Part shown: positions 13,873 to 22,138 of the stretch, one piece after another
How the letters are laid out: every line of letters begins with the position of its first letter
Position numbering within the stretch: the first letter of the stretch is position 1
NCBI RefSeq assembly: GCF_012027325.1
Contig: NZ_SNUG01000011.1
Span: 1-33,230 of the forward strand
DNA from: Thermococcus sp. M39
GTDB taxonomy: Archaea; Methanobacteriota_B; Thermococci; Thermococcales; Thermococcaceae
Length of the DNA stretch: 33,230 bases
Direction of reading: 5' to 3'
Made by a program: the position numbers and the translations under genes
The notes under the pieces: model-generated
What the model saw: the letters and a program-made list of their open reading frames with translations, nothing else
Database searches by the model: none
Told to the model about the DNA's origin: nothing

Positions 13873-15351
13873 TCATACCTTTTCCAAAAGCTCTTTGACA
13901 TCTTTCTCGTCTGCTAAGTTAACAGCTTTGATTCCCCAAAGCTTAGCTATGAATCTAAGCTCGGTAGTGTAGTCTCCCGGAACAGCAGAGAGGTGATTTG
14001 CACCCATAACTGCAATGAATTTCTCCTTGTCAAGAGGGTTTTTCACAGCTGTGTGAGGCCACTGCTTGCCCCATTTAAGCTTTTTCTCAATTTCTTCAGT
14101 TATTTCGATCCCTTCACCTAGGAAGTAAAGCAGGTAATATTCCCCATCAATCCTAACAAGTCTTGCAATCGTAAGAGTTGTCTTCGGAGTTCTGTATGTC
14201 AAAGCACCTCCGCTCTTTCCCTGGCACTGTCCTTGTATTGTCGTTGCATTTAGATTTTCCTCCGGATTTTCGCTCAGCTTTGCATAATAAAGCGAAGAGG
14301 CTCCACAGTTTGCTATCAAAATGAGCTCATCATCCACATACTTTATGTCCCCAAAAAGAGGTGGCTTTCCGCTCAAGTAGAACAGCAGAATTGAGCTTAT
14401 GGTCCCCTTAATGTCCCCTTCACAAGTGGCTGGAATCACTGGCTTCTCCCCTTTTGCATCCAAGCTGAATGGAAACAGTGCTGGAATTAAACAAGCTGTA
14501 ACTCCATAAATCTCACTCAGCTCTGGCTGACATTTAATTGAAACTCCCGCAACCTCATTTTTATATTGCTCCCAAATGTCTTTTGCTGCCAAATAGATAG
14601 CTATCTGCCTCCTCAGAGCTTCTGGAGTCAACATAACGTTGTCAAACTTTACTTTAGCTTTTGAAGTGAGCCAGTCGTAGAACTCCTCTACTTTAACCCT
14701 AAGTTTTTCGTCGCTCAGCATCTCGTCAGCTTTTCTGACAATTAAGTACTGGTCAATCATCAAGAAATCTCCGATGAAGCGCTTTAGTCTTGGCAAATCG
14801 TCCATTAGGTGTTCCATTCCCAATGTATATGGTGCCCCCCAGATGAGGAGAGACTTCTTGGAGAGCTTTGATACTGCCTCAACTGCTCTAACCCATGCCT
14901 TGACTTTCTCAACATCGCCTTTCAGTCTCGTGTGATGAAGAGCATAGTAGTTTACAGCACTTTCCCAGAGTGAGGCTCCAACAGAGGTTATGCAAGTCGT
15001 TCCAGCCCATGCTGGATCATCATCCGCATACAAAAGCAAAGGCTTGTTCGTCTCTTTAGCCAAAAGGGTTATGAGATTACTCTCGGTCCAGTGCCACAAG
15101 CCGAGAATTATTCCGCTCACACCTTTTGAGCTTATAATTCTCGCCGCTTCAAGCACTTCCTCTTTATCATCAATTCCAAAGTTTTCTCCTTTTTCAAGTG
15201 CCTCGTACTTTCTCAGCTCTGCATTGACATCCAATACTTCAAATTCTTTCAAAGCTTCAATCAAAGCTTTGTGCTTTTCCATCAAAGCCTTCTCACGTTC
15301 TTCTGAAAGAGCCGTCGGCCGAGGGTCAGTAAAAGTTGCAATCGCTATCAT
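13873..15351 (-). CDS. L-fucose isomerase-like protein
   Basis: The 492-residue protein belongs to the L-fucose/L-arabinose isomerase superfamily. Candidate metal ligands are Glu311 in PATCEGDIKG, Asp335 in PPLFGDIK and His453 in GANHLSAVPGDY. The 24-residue gap between Glu and Asp equals that recalled for E. coli FucI (E337/D361). The N-terminal half has WHWTESNL and DDDPAWAGTT. Such enzymes interconvert an aldose and a ketose with Mn2+; the substrate here is unknown. ATG 15351 is chosen because GGTGG is just upstream. It is the last gene of the treT-trmB operon, starting 10 bases after trmB, so it is probably under TrmB control. Confidence 0.8.
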   Translation of the reverse strand: MIAIATFTDPRPTALSEEREKALMEKHKALIEALKEFEVLDVNAELRKYEALEKGENFGIDDKEEVLEAARIISSKGVSGIILGLWHWTESNLITLLAKETNKPLLLYADDDPAWAGTTCITSVGASLWESAVNYYALHHTRLKGDVEKVKAWVRAVEAVSKLSKKSLLIWGAPYTLGMEHLMDDLPRLKRFIGDFLMIDQYLIVRKADEMLSDEKLRVKVEEFYDWLTSKAKVKFDNVMLTPEALRRQIAIYLAAKDIWEQYKNEVAGVSIKCQPELSEIYGVTACLIPALFPFSLDAKGEKPVIPATCEGDIKGTISSILLFYLSGKPPLFGDIKYVDDELILIANCGASSLYYAKLSENPEENLNATTIQGQCQGKSGGALTYRTPKTTLTIARLVRIDGEYYLLYFLGEGIEITEEIEKKLKWGKQWPHTAVKNPLDKEKFIAVMGANHLSAVPGDYTTELRFIAKLWGIKAVNLADEKDVKELLEKV

Positions 15352-15361
15352 ATAAACCACC

Positions 15362-16381
15362 TTACGTCAATATAAGCTTAATTCTTGTAGTTTCATAATC
15401 CTCTAAAACTGCAAACATCCCACCAATCTTGAATATTCCCTTATCAGTCTCCAAATCAAAATTATCTATGCCCTCCTCCATTGCCACGGTATAGCCTACT
15501 ACCCTTCCTTTAAGATCCTCAATCTCCCCTGTTGTCAAATTTCTAGCAATAATCTCTGCATAAATGTTGCTATCGCTTAAATGCCGTCTTATCACGTCCA
15601 CAGCATGAAAAGTCGTGAAAAAGCGTAAATCATCCTTGCGGTTTATATCTTCAAGTATCAAGGTGGATTCCTTAAACGCCTCTCTGATAAAACTGTATTG
15701 TGAGAATATGATTTCTGGATAAGTTGCCTTAAAGCTCGGCGGATTTCTGGGCCTAAAGCCTATATTTTGGATATCTATGACCTCTCTACCGTCAAACATT
15801 CCAATAAAGTGATTAAGCTTGTGGAATTTCCTTACAAACAGATTCCCAAGTTTGCTGAAATCGGACAAATCTATCTTTTCCTCAGTGTAGAGAGATACTG
15901 TAACGCCTCTTTTTAGAGCATTTTTAATATTGCCCTCAATCTCTTCTAAGAATTTTTCAGGAGCCACAAGAATTACCTCGTACTCTGAAATGTCCAGCGA
16001 TTCTTTAACCATCTCCACGGCTTCGTCTAAATCCTTAGTCCTCCAGATGCCAGGTCTTTCCTCTTCCTTTACTTTGACTTTTTTTAGTTCCTCTTCGAGC
16101 TGTTTTTTGATGTCATCAACTTCTTTTTTGAACTTAAGAAAGGCTATTGAAGGTGAAAAAGCAACGTAAACTCTTGGAGAGCTCTCTATTTCACTCACAA
16201 ATCCCCTTGCTTTTAATGAGGCTATTGTATCATAAACTCTGTTATATGGAATTCCACTTCTCTCTGAAATTTCCTTTGCAGTACTTGGACCATAGACCAA
16301 TAGTGTCCAGTAAGTTAAAACTTCATATTTTGTGAAGCCAAGCCTTGTGAGCATTGTCAAGACCTTTTCACTTATCTCCAT
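15362..16381 (-). CDS. trmB: TrmB, sugar-sensing transcriptional regulator
   Basis: The 339-residue protein has an N-terminal winged helix (LGFTKYEVLTYWTLLVYGPS, AKEISERSGIPYNRVYDTIASL), a coiled-coil segment (about 80-105) and a C-terminal sugar-binding domain. Residues match TrmB of Thermococcus litoralis and Pyrococcus furiosus, a repressor of the trehalose/maltose transporter released by trehalose or maltose. Its ribosome-binding site overlaps the treT stop codon, six bases before the ATG. The operator palindromes at 17644 and 17844 fit TrmB binding, so it should repress its own operon and the divergent malEFG operon. Confidence 0.92.
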   Translation of the reverse strand: MEISEKVLTMLTRLGFTKYEVLTYWTLLVYGPSTAKEISERSGIPYNRVYDTIASLKARGFVSEIESSPRVYVAFSPSIAFLKFKKEVDDIKKQLEEELKKVKVKEEERPGIWRTKDLDEAVEMVKESLDISEYEVILVAPEKFLEEIEGNIKNALKRGVTVSLYTEEKIDLSDFSKLGNLFVRKFHKLNHFIGMFDGREVIDIQNIGFRPRNPPSFKATYPEIIFSQYSFIREAFKESTLILEDINRKDDLRFFTTFHAVDVIRRHLSDSNIYAEIIARNLTTGEIEDLKGRVVGYTVAMEEGIDNFDLETDKGIFKIGGMFAVLEDYETTRIKLILT

Positions 16382-16387
16382 TTCTCA

Positions 16388-17629
16388 TCACTGTTGAATA
16401 AATGAGCTAAAAAGGTCTAAATACCTTTCTAAATGCTTTGTTATTAGGAAGTTCTCCTTAACCCTTTCCTTAGCTTTCTTACCCATTTTCTCTGCAACTT
16501 CTGGATGTTTAAGCAAATAAAGTGCTTTTTCTGCTGCTTCGTCAACTGTCTTAATTAAAAATCCCGTTTCACCATCAACTACTTGTAGCCTAATTCCACC
16601 TACTGCCCTGCCTATCACTGGCTTCTCTTTCCACATTGCCTCGCTGACTGTTAATCCAAAGCCCTCTCTTGTTGACATCTGAAGAACAACGTCACTTGCT
16701 CTCTGGAAGGCGTTTACTTCCTTAGCATGAACGCCAATGAGATTTGTGAGGATTTTTACATCATAATCCTCTCCAACTTTTCTGAGAACTTTCTCAAAAT
16801 ATATCCATCCTTCTGGATCATCATGTGCCATTGCACTGACAAGTAAAAGTTGAACGTCAGGTATTTTCTCCTTAACTTTTCTGTAAACTTCAATTGCATC
16901 AAATACTCCCTTCCATGGATCAAATCTTGCAACTTGGGTTATCTTGGGTCTGTCTGGGTCTACATCAAACTTTTCCAAGATTTTTAGAATTTCGCTCTCC
17001 TTTAGTTCAATGTTCTTTTCACTAAGAGGGTCTATTGAAGGCGGCATTATAACAACTTTGTTTTTATCGAGGTCGCTCTGTGCATATTCCGGCATATGAA
17101 AGATATAGCGATCGTATTTTTCAACAAACTGTCTTAGGAAGCCCCAGAATTCTATGTTTGGATCGCTTAAATCAATATGACAGCGCCAAATCCAGGGCTT
17201 CTTTTTCTCATAGAACTCTATTAAAGGAGCTGGCTGTGGATCGTGAACAACAACATAGTCAAAAACACTCAAATCAAAATCCTTTGAGTTCTTTTCATTG
17301 ACGCTAAGGTAAAGCTTCTTCATTTCCTCTGTGAGCTTAAGCTCTTTATTTCCCTGCAAAGCATTGTGGAAAGACTTGGTAACTTTGAAAAATTCATCTG
17401 TTCCTTCAATCACAAACCATCTGGCATCAATCCCAAGACTTCTCATCAAAGGTATCAAGTTATGAAGTATCTCAGCAACTCCTCCACCATAAGCTGTTGA
17501 ATTTACATTCGCAATAGATGATCCTTCAAGTTTCTCAGCTTTTCTCTTTATCATTTCTATTACATTTCCTCCAACAATACTAGAGTACTCATCAATTGTT
17601 TTTTCCTTAAGCTCCTTGACTTCGAACAT
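16388..17629 (-). CDS. treT: TreT, trehalose glycosyltransferring synthase
   Basis: The 413-residue GT4-type glycosyltransferase has an N-terminal Rossmann domain with NVNSTAYGGGVAEILHNLIP and VVVHDPQPAPLI, and a C-terminal domain with ITQVARFDPWKGV and the E-X7-E motif EGFGLTVSE. This is the trehalose synthase of Thermococcus/Pyrococcus, which makes or cleaves trehalose using ADP- or UDP-glucose and glucose. It acts in the cytosol on trehalose imported by the neighbouring transporter. GGTGG precedes the ATG. It is first in the operon treT-trmB-isomerase and is transcribed away from malE, unlike the co-directional order I recall from P. furiosus. Confidence 0.95.
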   Translation of the reverse strand: MFEVKELKEKTIDEYSSIVGGNVIEMIKRKAEKLEGSSIANVNSTAYGGGVAEILHNLIPLMRSLGIDARWFVIEGTDEFFKVTKSFHNALQGNKELKLTEEMKKLYLSVNEKNSKDFDLSVFDYVVVHDPQPAPLIEFYEKKKPWIWRCHIDLSDPNIEFWGFLRQFVEKYDRYIFHMPEYAQSDLDKNKVVIMPPSIDPLSEKNIELKESEILKILEKFDVDPDRPKITQVARFDPWKGVFDAIEVYRKVKEKIPDVQLLLVSAMAHDDPEGWIYFEKVLRKVGEDYDVKILTNLIGVHAKEVNAFQRASDVVLQMSTREGFGLTVSEAMWKEKPVIGRAVGGIRLQVVDGETGFLIKTVDEAAEKALYLLKHPEVAEKMGKKAKERVKENFLITKHLERYLDLFSSFIQQ

Positions 17630-17643
17630 AAGCTACCACCTTT

Positions 17644-17654
17644 TACTTTTAGTA
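17644..17654 (-). promoter_or_regulatory. TrmB operator in the treT promoter
   Basis: The palindrome TACTTTTAGTA (plus strand), TACTAAAAGTA on the treT strand, lies 14 bases before the treT ATG. It matches the TACTNNNAGTA recognition sequence recalled for TrmB. TATA-like sequences lie just upstream on the minus strand: TATTATATAC touching the operator, and TTTTTATATAAT near 17681-17692. Either way the operator would block TFB/TBP loading or early elongation. Confidence 0.75.
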
Positions 17655-17831
17655 TATAATATTCCAGACATTTTTGGCACTGATTATATAAAAAGTTTTT
17701 TGCAAAATCTATTTTTATTAAATTGCATACTTGAATTATATACATTCTAGAAAAATTTGACAGCATTTTCTTGATATTTACCAAGAATATTTTTGCTCTT
17801 ATCTTTTATAAATAAGAGAGCATTGCTCCGA

Positions 17832-17854
17832 AAAATATAAATATACTAAGAGTA
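17832..17854 (+). promoter_or_regulatory. malE promoter with TrmB operator
   Basis: The TATA box AAAATATAAATA at 17832-17843 is followed directly by the palindrome TACTAAGAGTA at 17844-17854, placed between TATA box and expected start near 17864. The extended sequence TATACTAARAGTAAA is shared, in the same relative orientation, with the treT operator, one base differing (G/A). This is strong internal evidence for co-regulation. Confidence 0.82.
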
Positions 17855-17892
17855 AACAACACTGATGAACAAACATTAAAGAGGTGCCATAC

Positions 17893-19200
17893 ATGAGACG
17901 TAATGTTAAAAAATTGGCATTGTTGTTGAGTTTGCTTTTGCTTGGTGTAGTCATTGCAGGGTGTATTTCCCAAAAGGAGACAACTTCACCAAGCCCTACA
18001 ACAACAGAAAAACCCACAGAGGTTAAGCCTGTTGAAGTAATAGTCTATGGTCAGTGGGGTGGTAGTGAAGGAGAGGCATTTATGAAAGCTGTTGAAGAGT
18101 TTAACAAAGCTCATAAAGACATACAAATTAAATATGTTCAGCAATCAAAACTTAGAGATGCTGTTTTAAGCGAATTAGCTGCTGGTTCACCTAACTTTGA
18201 TATTGCAATTCTCCCATGGCCCGCCTTGATAAAGGAACTTGGCCAAAAAGGCCAGCTTGAGGATCTAACTCCAATCGTAAACAAGTATTCTGGACAAATT
18301 ATGCAAAACCTCCTTGATCCAGTTAATCTGAATGGCGTTTACTATGGAATCCCAATTAAAGCATGGGCAAAGCCCGGAATTTGGTACAATGTTCATGTCT
18401 TTAAGGACAACAACCTTGAGCCTCCAAAGACTCTAGACGAACTCAAACAAGTATGTGATGTATTGAAGAGCAAAGGAATCCAACCTCTGGCAAGCGGTGC
18501 CGCTGATAAGTGGCCATTGAGTGATGTCTTTGAAGCTGTTCTCCTTAGAGTTGGTGGTCCAGAACTTCACCAAAAGCTCATGAAGCACGAGGTTTCTTGG
18601 ACAGATCCACAGGTTCTCGAGGTATTTAAGATTATAAGCGACCTCCTCAAGCAAGGTTGCTATGGCGACCCCAAAGTTGCAATTGGTGAGAAGTGGGAAG
18701 CTCAAGTGGCAAGATTAGGAAAGGGAGAAGTTGCCATGTACTTCATGGGCAACTGGATCAACTTAATGCTCCAGAGCGAAGGATATAAGCCTGGTGTTGA
18801 TTATGACTTAATACCATTCCCGAAGATTAATGACGTTCCACAAGCAATTGTTGCTGGTGGTGACTGGGTTATAGTTCCAAAGAATGCTCCGCACAAAGAG
18901 GCAGCATTGAAGGTTGCAGAATGGTTTGCAGGACCAGAATACCAAGAGATAATGGTAAGGGGGAAAGGCTACCTTGCTCCAAACTTAGCAGTTCCAAAAG
19001 AGGCATATGATCCAGCAGACTACAGAGTAGTTGAGATTATGAAAGATTCTATAGTGGTTCCTGATCTAGACGACAACGTACCGAGTGGATTCCAGCCGGT
19101 CATTTGGGACGCACTCTTTAGGTTATGGGCAAATCCCGATGACTACCAGAAGATTGCTGAAGAGTTAGAGAAGCAGGCAAAAGATTATTATACGAGCTGA
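17893..19200 (+). CDS. malE: MalE-type trehalose/maltose-binding lipoprotein
   Basis: The 435-residue protein is an extracellular solute-binding protein of family 1. It has a lipoprotein signal with lipobox VIAGC, a Ser/Pro/Thr/Lys-rich linker, then VEVIVYGQWGGSEGEAF and two lobes ending FQPVIWDALFRLWANPDDYQ. It captures sugar at the cell surface and delivers it to MalFG. ATG 17893 is chosen because GAGGTG is seven bases upstream; GTG 17884 is the in-frame alternative. Similarity to the T. litoralis trehalose/maltose-binding protein is inferred from the locus; a related sugar cannot be excluded. Confidence 0.9.
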   Translation: MRRNVKKLALLLSLLLLGVVIAGCISQKETTSPSPTTTEKPTEVKPVEVIVYGQWGGSEGEAFMKAVEEFNKAHKDIQIKYVQQSKLRDAVLSELAAGSPNFDIAILPWPALIKELGQKGQLEDLTPIVNKYSGQIMQNLLDPVNLNGVYYGIPIKAWAKPGIWYNVHVFKDNNLEPPKTLDELKQVCDVLKSKGIQPLASGAADKWPLSDVFEAVLLRVGGPELHQKLMKHEVSWTDPQVLEVFKIISDLLKQGCYGDPKVAIGEKWEAQVARLGKGEVAMYFMGNWINLMLQSEGYKPGVDYDLIPFPKINDVPQAIVAGGDWVIVPKNAPHKEAALKVAEWFAGPEYQEIMVRGKGYLAPNLAVPKEAYDPADYRVVEIMKDSIVVPDLDDNVPSGFQPVIWDALFRLWANPDDYQKIAEELEKQAKDYYTS

Positions 19201-19210
19201 GGTGAAGTAA

Positions 19211-20092
19211 ATGGGCGGACGGAAGGATTATCTAACTAAAGATTTTTTTATCCTGATGACGCCCGCCTTTATACTCCTTTTTATTTTTATCGTGTATCCA
19301 ATATTGAATACATTTTACCTAGGCTTCTTTAAGTGGGATGGATTTACACCTCCTGAGTTTGTTGGCTTACAGAATTATGAAAAGATGCTCGATTATGAGC
19401 TGTTCCGGACTTCAATCAAGAATAATGCTTTCTTATTCATAACTTTCTTACCACTCACAACCCTCTCAGGTTTGGGATTCTCAATACTCCTTCACAATAA
19501 AGAAGTCGTTGGGAGAAATGTTCTGAGAGGTATTGTTATGCTCGGAATGGTCATGCCTTTAACCGTTGTTGGTATAGTTTGGATGCTACTCTTGGATCCA
19601 CGTTCTGGAATTGTTAACAAAGTCCTTGAACTTCTGGGGGGCTCTCCAAGAGCATGGATACAAGACCCCTCAACTGCAATATATTTTGTTCTGTTAGGTT
19701 CTCTCTGGGCTTGGTTAGGTTTTTCAACTACGGTATTTCTTGCTGGACTTGAGGGAATTGACAGAGAAATACTCGAAGCAGCCATAATTGATGGTGCAAA
19801 TCCATGGCAGAAATTCAGATATGTCATTTTACCTCTTTTAAAGCCAGCTCTAATAGTAGTTACCACAATGAGCTCAATATATATCTTAAAGGTCTTCGAT
19901 TTGATATTCGTTCTCTCAGGTGAATCTATACCACTCTATCTATCGGTGTTGGCATATTTAGTATACTACGAAGCATTCTTCAGATATAGATGGGGCTTTG
20001 CAGCCGCTGTAGCGACTTTCCTAACAGTAGCAGTCTTCGTATTTTCAATTGGAATGCTTAAGAGAATGATACAAGAGAGGAGGGAAGTTTAA
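19211..20092 (+). CDS. malF: MalF-type sugar ABC transporter permease
   Basis: The 293-residue protein has six membrane helices and the permease EAA loop EAAIIDGANPWQKFRYVILP, which docks with the ATPase. The start FFILMTPAFILLFIFIVYPIL and YLGFFKWDGF are typical of MalF/UgpA proteins. It forms a heterodimeric pore with MalG. GAGGTG precedes the ATG, 10 bases after malE. Its stop overlaps the malG start by one base (TAATG). Confidence 0.92.
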   Translation: MGGRKDYLTKDFFILMTPAFILLFIFIVYPILNTFYLGFFKWDGFTPPEFVGLQNYEKMLDYELFRTSIKNNAFLFITFLPLTTLSGLGFSILLHNKEVVGRNVLRGIVMLGMVMPLTVVGIVWMLLLDPRSGIVNKVLELLGGSPRAWIQDPSTAIYFVLLGSLWAWLGFSTTVFLAGLEGIDREILEAAIIDGANPWQKFRYVILPLLKPALIVVTTMSSIYILKVFDLIFVLSGESIPLYLSVLAYLVYYEAFFRYRWGFAAAVATFLTVAVFVFSIGMLKRMIQERREV

Positions 20093-20916
20093 TGACTAAA
20101 GTCAGCAGAAAGTATAAGATAACGATAAACATGATTGCATGGACAATTGGCATATTGCTTTTGATTCCTCTTTTTGGTCTGATCATGGCATCGATTAGGC
20201 CTTTCAGCGAAGTTGTCACCGGATGGTGGATTCTAAAGAATGCCCACTTCACGATAGAAAACTATGTAGATGTGCTGACTAAAGGCTTCTCACGAAACAT
20301 CCTAAACTCCATAATAATAGCAACTTTTGCCACTGTTCTGCCACTACTGATAGCAGGCATGGCAGCTTACGGCTTTACCTCCTTCAGCTTTCCGATTAAA
20401 ACGATGCTCTTTCTAACTTTAGTTGCAATCCAAGTTGTTCCTCAGCAGGCAGTCATAATTCCCCTCCTAAAGCTCTTCAGAGATTTAGGACTTTACAACC
20501 ACTTCTACGGGATAATCTTAGTACACTCTGCCTTTGCCCTTCCATGGACAATATTCTTCCTGAGAAACTTTTTCATGTCCGTACCTAAGGATTATGAAGA
20601 GGCAGCAAAGATTGATGGCTTAAGCAACGTTGGAATTTACTTTAAGATAATCCTTCCAATAGCCCTACCAGCTATCATAAGCGTTGCAGTTGTTCAGTTT
20701 ATCTTCGTATGGCAAGACTTGTTCTTTGCGATTACACTGCTGAGACCAGAGAACTGGCCAGCCTCTGCTGGAATAACAAGGTTCGTGAGCAGATACAATC
20801 CAAACTGGGGAGAGCTAACAGCAGCAGGCGTTTTGACAATATTGGTACCAATAATTGTTTACGTTGCACTTCAGAAGTATTACATGAAAGGTGTTTCAGG
20901 AGGAATAAAGGGCTGA
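20092..20916 (+). CDS. malG: MalG-type sugar ABC transporter permease
   Basis: The 274-residue protein has six membrane helices and the EAA loop EEAAKIDGLSNVGIYFKIIL. NSIIIATFATVLPLLIAGMA and QVVPQQAVIIPL are typical of MalG. It is coupled to malF by the TAATG overlap. No ATP-binding subunit follows: the next gene is a glycosidase, so the required MalK-type ATPase must be encoded outside this window. Confidence 0.92.
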   Translation: MTKVSRKYKITINMIAWTIGILLLIPLFGLIMASIRPFSEVVTGWWILKNAHFTIENYVDVLTKGFSRNILNSIIIATFATVLPLLIAGMAAYGFTSFSFPIKTMLFLTLVAIQVVPQQAVIIPLLKLFRDLGLYNHFYGIILVHSAFALPWTIFFLRNFFMSVPKDYEEAAKIDGLSNVGIYFKIILPIALPAIISVAVVQFIFVWQDLFFAITLLRPENWPASAGITRFVSRYNPNWGELTAAGVLTILVPIIVYVALQKYYMKGVSGGIKG

Positions 20917-20948
20917 TTTCTTCTTAAACTTTATTTGGAGGGATAAAA

Positions 20949-22133
20949 ATGGACTTTATTTTAGGAGTCAACTACTGGCCCAGAAAGAAGGCTATGTTCT
21001 GGTGGAAAGAGTTTGACGAAAAAGAAGTAAGAGAAGAGTTTTCAGTTATTAAAGAACTCAACCTCGACGTTGTGAGAATTTTTCTACTCTGGGAAGATTT
21101 TCAACCAAAAATTGACAAAATTGACAAAAAAAGCCTAAAAAATCTTGGAAAAGTTCTTGATATCGCCAACGAACTAGATCTCAAACTAATTCCAACTTTC
21201 TTCATAGGACACATGAGCGGCATAAATTGGCTTCCGGAATGGTTGCTGGATGACAAGCCCCACGAGAGATTCCTTACATATTCAAATGGCAAAGTTGTTG
21301 ATAGAAGAGCAAGGGATATTTATGAAGACAAAGAAATTCTGAAAGCTGAGGAATTGTTATTGAACACAGTCACATCAGAATTCAGTGATTCCTCTCAAAT
21401 ATATGCTTGGGACATCTCAAATGAAATAGATAACGTTAGAATACCAAGAACACCGGAAGTTGCAAAAAGATGGCTGAAATTTGTTTACGAAACAATAAAA
21501 TCTAATGATAGTAGACCAGTGACTTTTGGCATTCATCAGGAGGATATAGATAGGAATAAAAACTTTAGAGTTCAAGATGTTGCTCTTTACAACGATTTCC
21601 TCTGTATGCATGCTTATTCTGTTTATACAGATTTTACAGATCCCCTTGATCCATATTTTGTACCATTTGCTTGTATTTTAACAAAAGCTCTTGGCAAAAA
21701 AAATATTTTAATGGAAGAGTTTGGAATGCCAACTACTCAAGGAGAAACTAGAAAGATAAAATCTGCTACTGGAAAAGATATCCTAGAACACTATCTCATA
21801 AATGAAGAAGAGGCAGCAAAATGGCTCGAAAAGACATTAAAGCACCTTTATGAATTTGGAACAATTGGTGCTTTATACTGGAACTTCTCAGATTATCACG
21901 AGAGTCTCTGGGACAAGCCTCCATTTGATAAGGCAATACATGAAAGATTCTTTGGACTTCTAAGAAGTGACGGAAGTCTAAAGCCAACGGCATTTGTTCT
22001 CAAGGACTTTAAAAACAAAATAAAAGGGTTAAAAAGAAGAGAAATTTACATTAATGTTCCTCCAGACTATTACGAAAAACCTAAAGAGAACTTAGTCAAA
22101 TTATATAGTGAATTCCTCAAGAAAATCGGGTGA
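20949..22133 (+). CDS. Clan GH-A glycoside hydrolase, cytoplasmic (GH5-like)
   Basis: The 394-residue protein has the TIM-barrel pattern of clan GH-A: NYWPRKKAMFWW, then DVVRIFLLWEDFQP, the acid/base motif WDISNEID with Asn158-Glu159, HAYS near 221, the nucleophile motif ILMEEFGMP (Glu257) and YWNFSDYHESLWD near the end. No signal peptide is visible, so it acts on sugars already imported. It follows malG by 32 bases, with GGAGG before its ATG, and overlaps the kinase gene region. Clan GH-A enzymes cleave beta-linked (mannosidic, glucosidic) bonds, odd in a trehalose/maltose locus. Exact family and substrate are uncertain. Confidence 0.82.
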   Translation: MDFILGVNYWPRKKAMFWWKEFDEKEVREEFSVIKELNLDVVRIFLLWEDFQPKIDKIDKKSLKNLGKVLDIANELDLKLIPTFFIGHMSGINWLPEWLLDDKPHERFLTYSNGKVVDRRARDIYEDKEILKAEELLLNTVTSEFSDSSQIYAWDISNEIDNVRIPRTPEVAKRWLKFVYETIKSNDSRPVTFGIHQEDIDRNKNFRVQDVALYNDFLCMHAYSVYTDFTDPLDPYFVPFACILTKALGKKNILMEEFGMPTTQGETRKIKSATGKDILEHYLINEEEAAKWLEKTLKHLYEFGTIGALYWNFSDYHESLWDKPPFDKAIHERFFGLLRSDGSLKPTAFVLKDFKNKIKGLKRREIYINVPPDYYEKPKENLVKLYSEFLKKIG

Positions 22134-22138
22134 TTATT

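Noticed and set aside
17630-17892. TrmBL1-type TATCAC-N5-GTGATA motif
   Set aside because: Not present in the divergent promoter region; only the TACTNNNAGTA palindromes were found.
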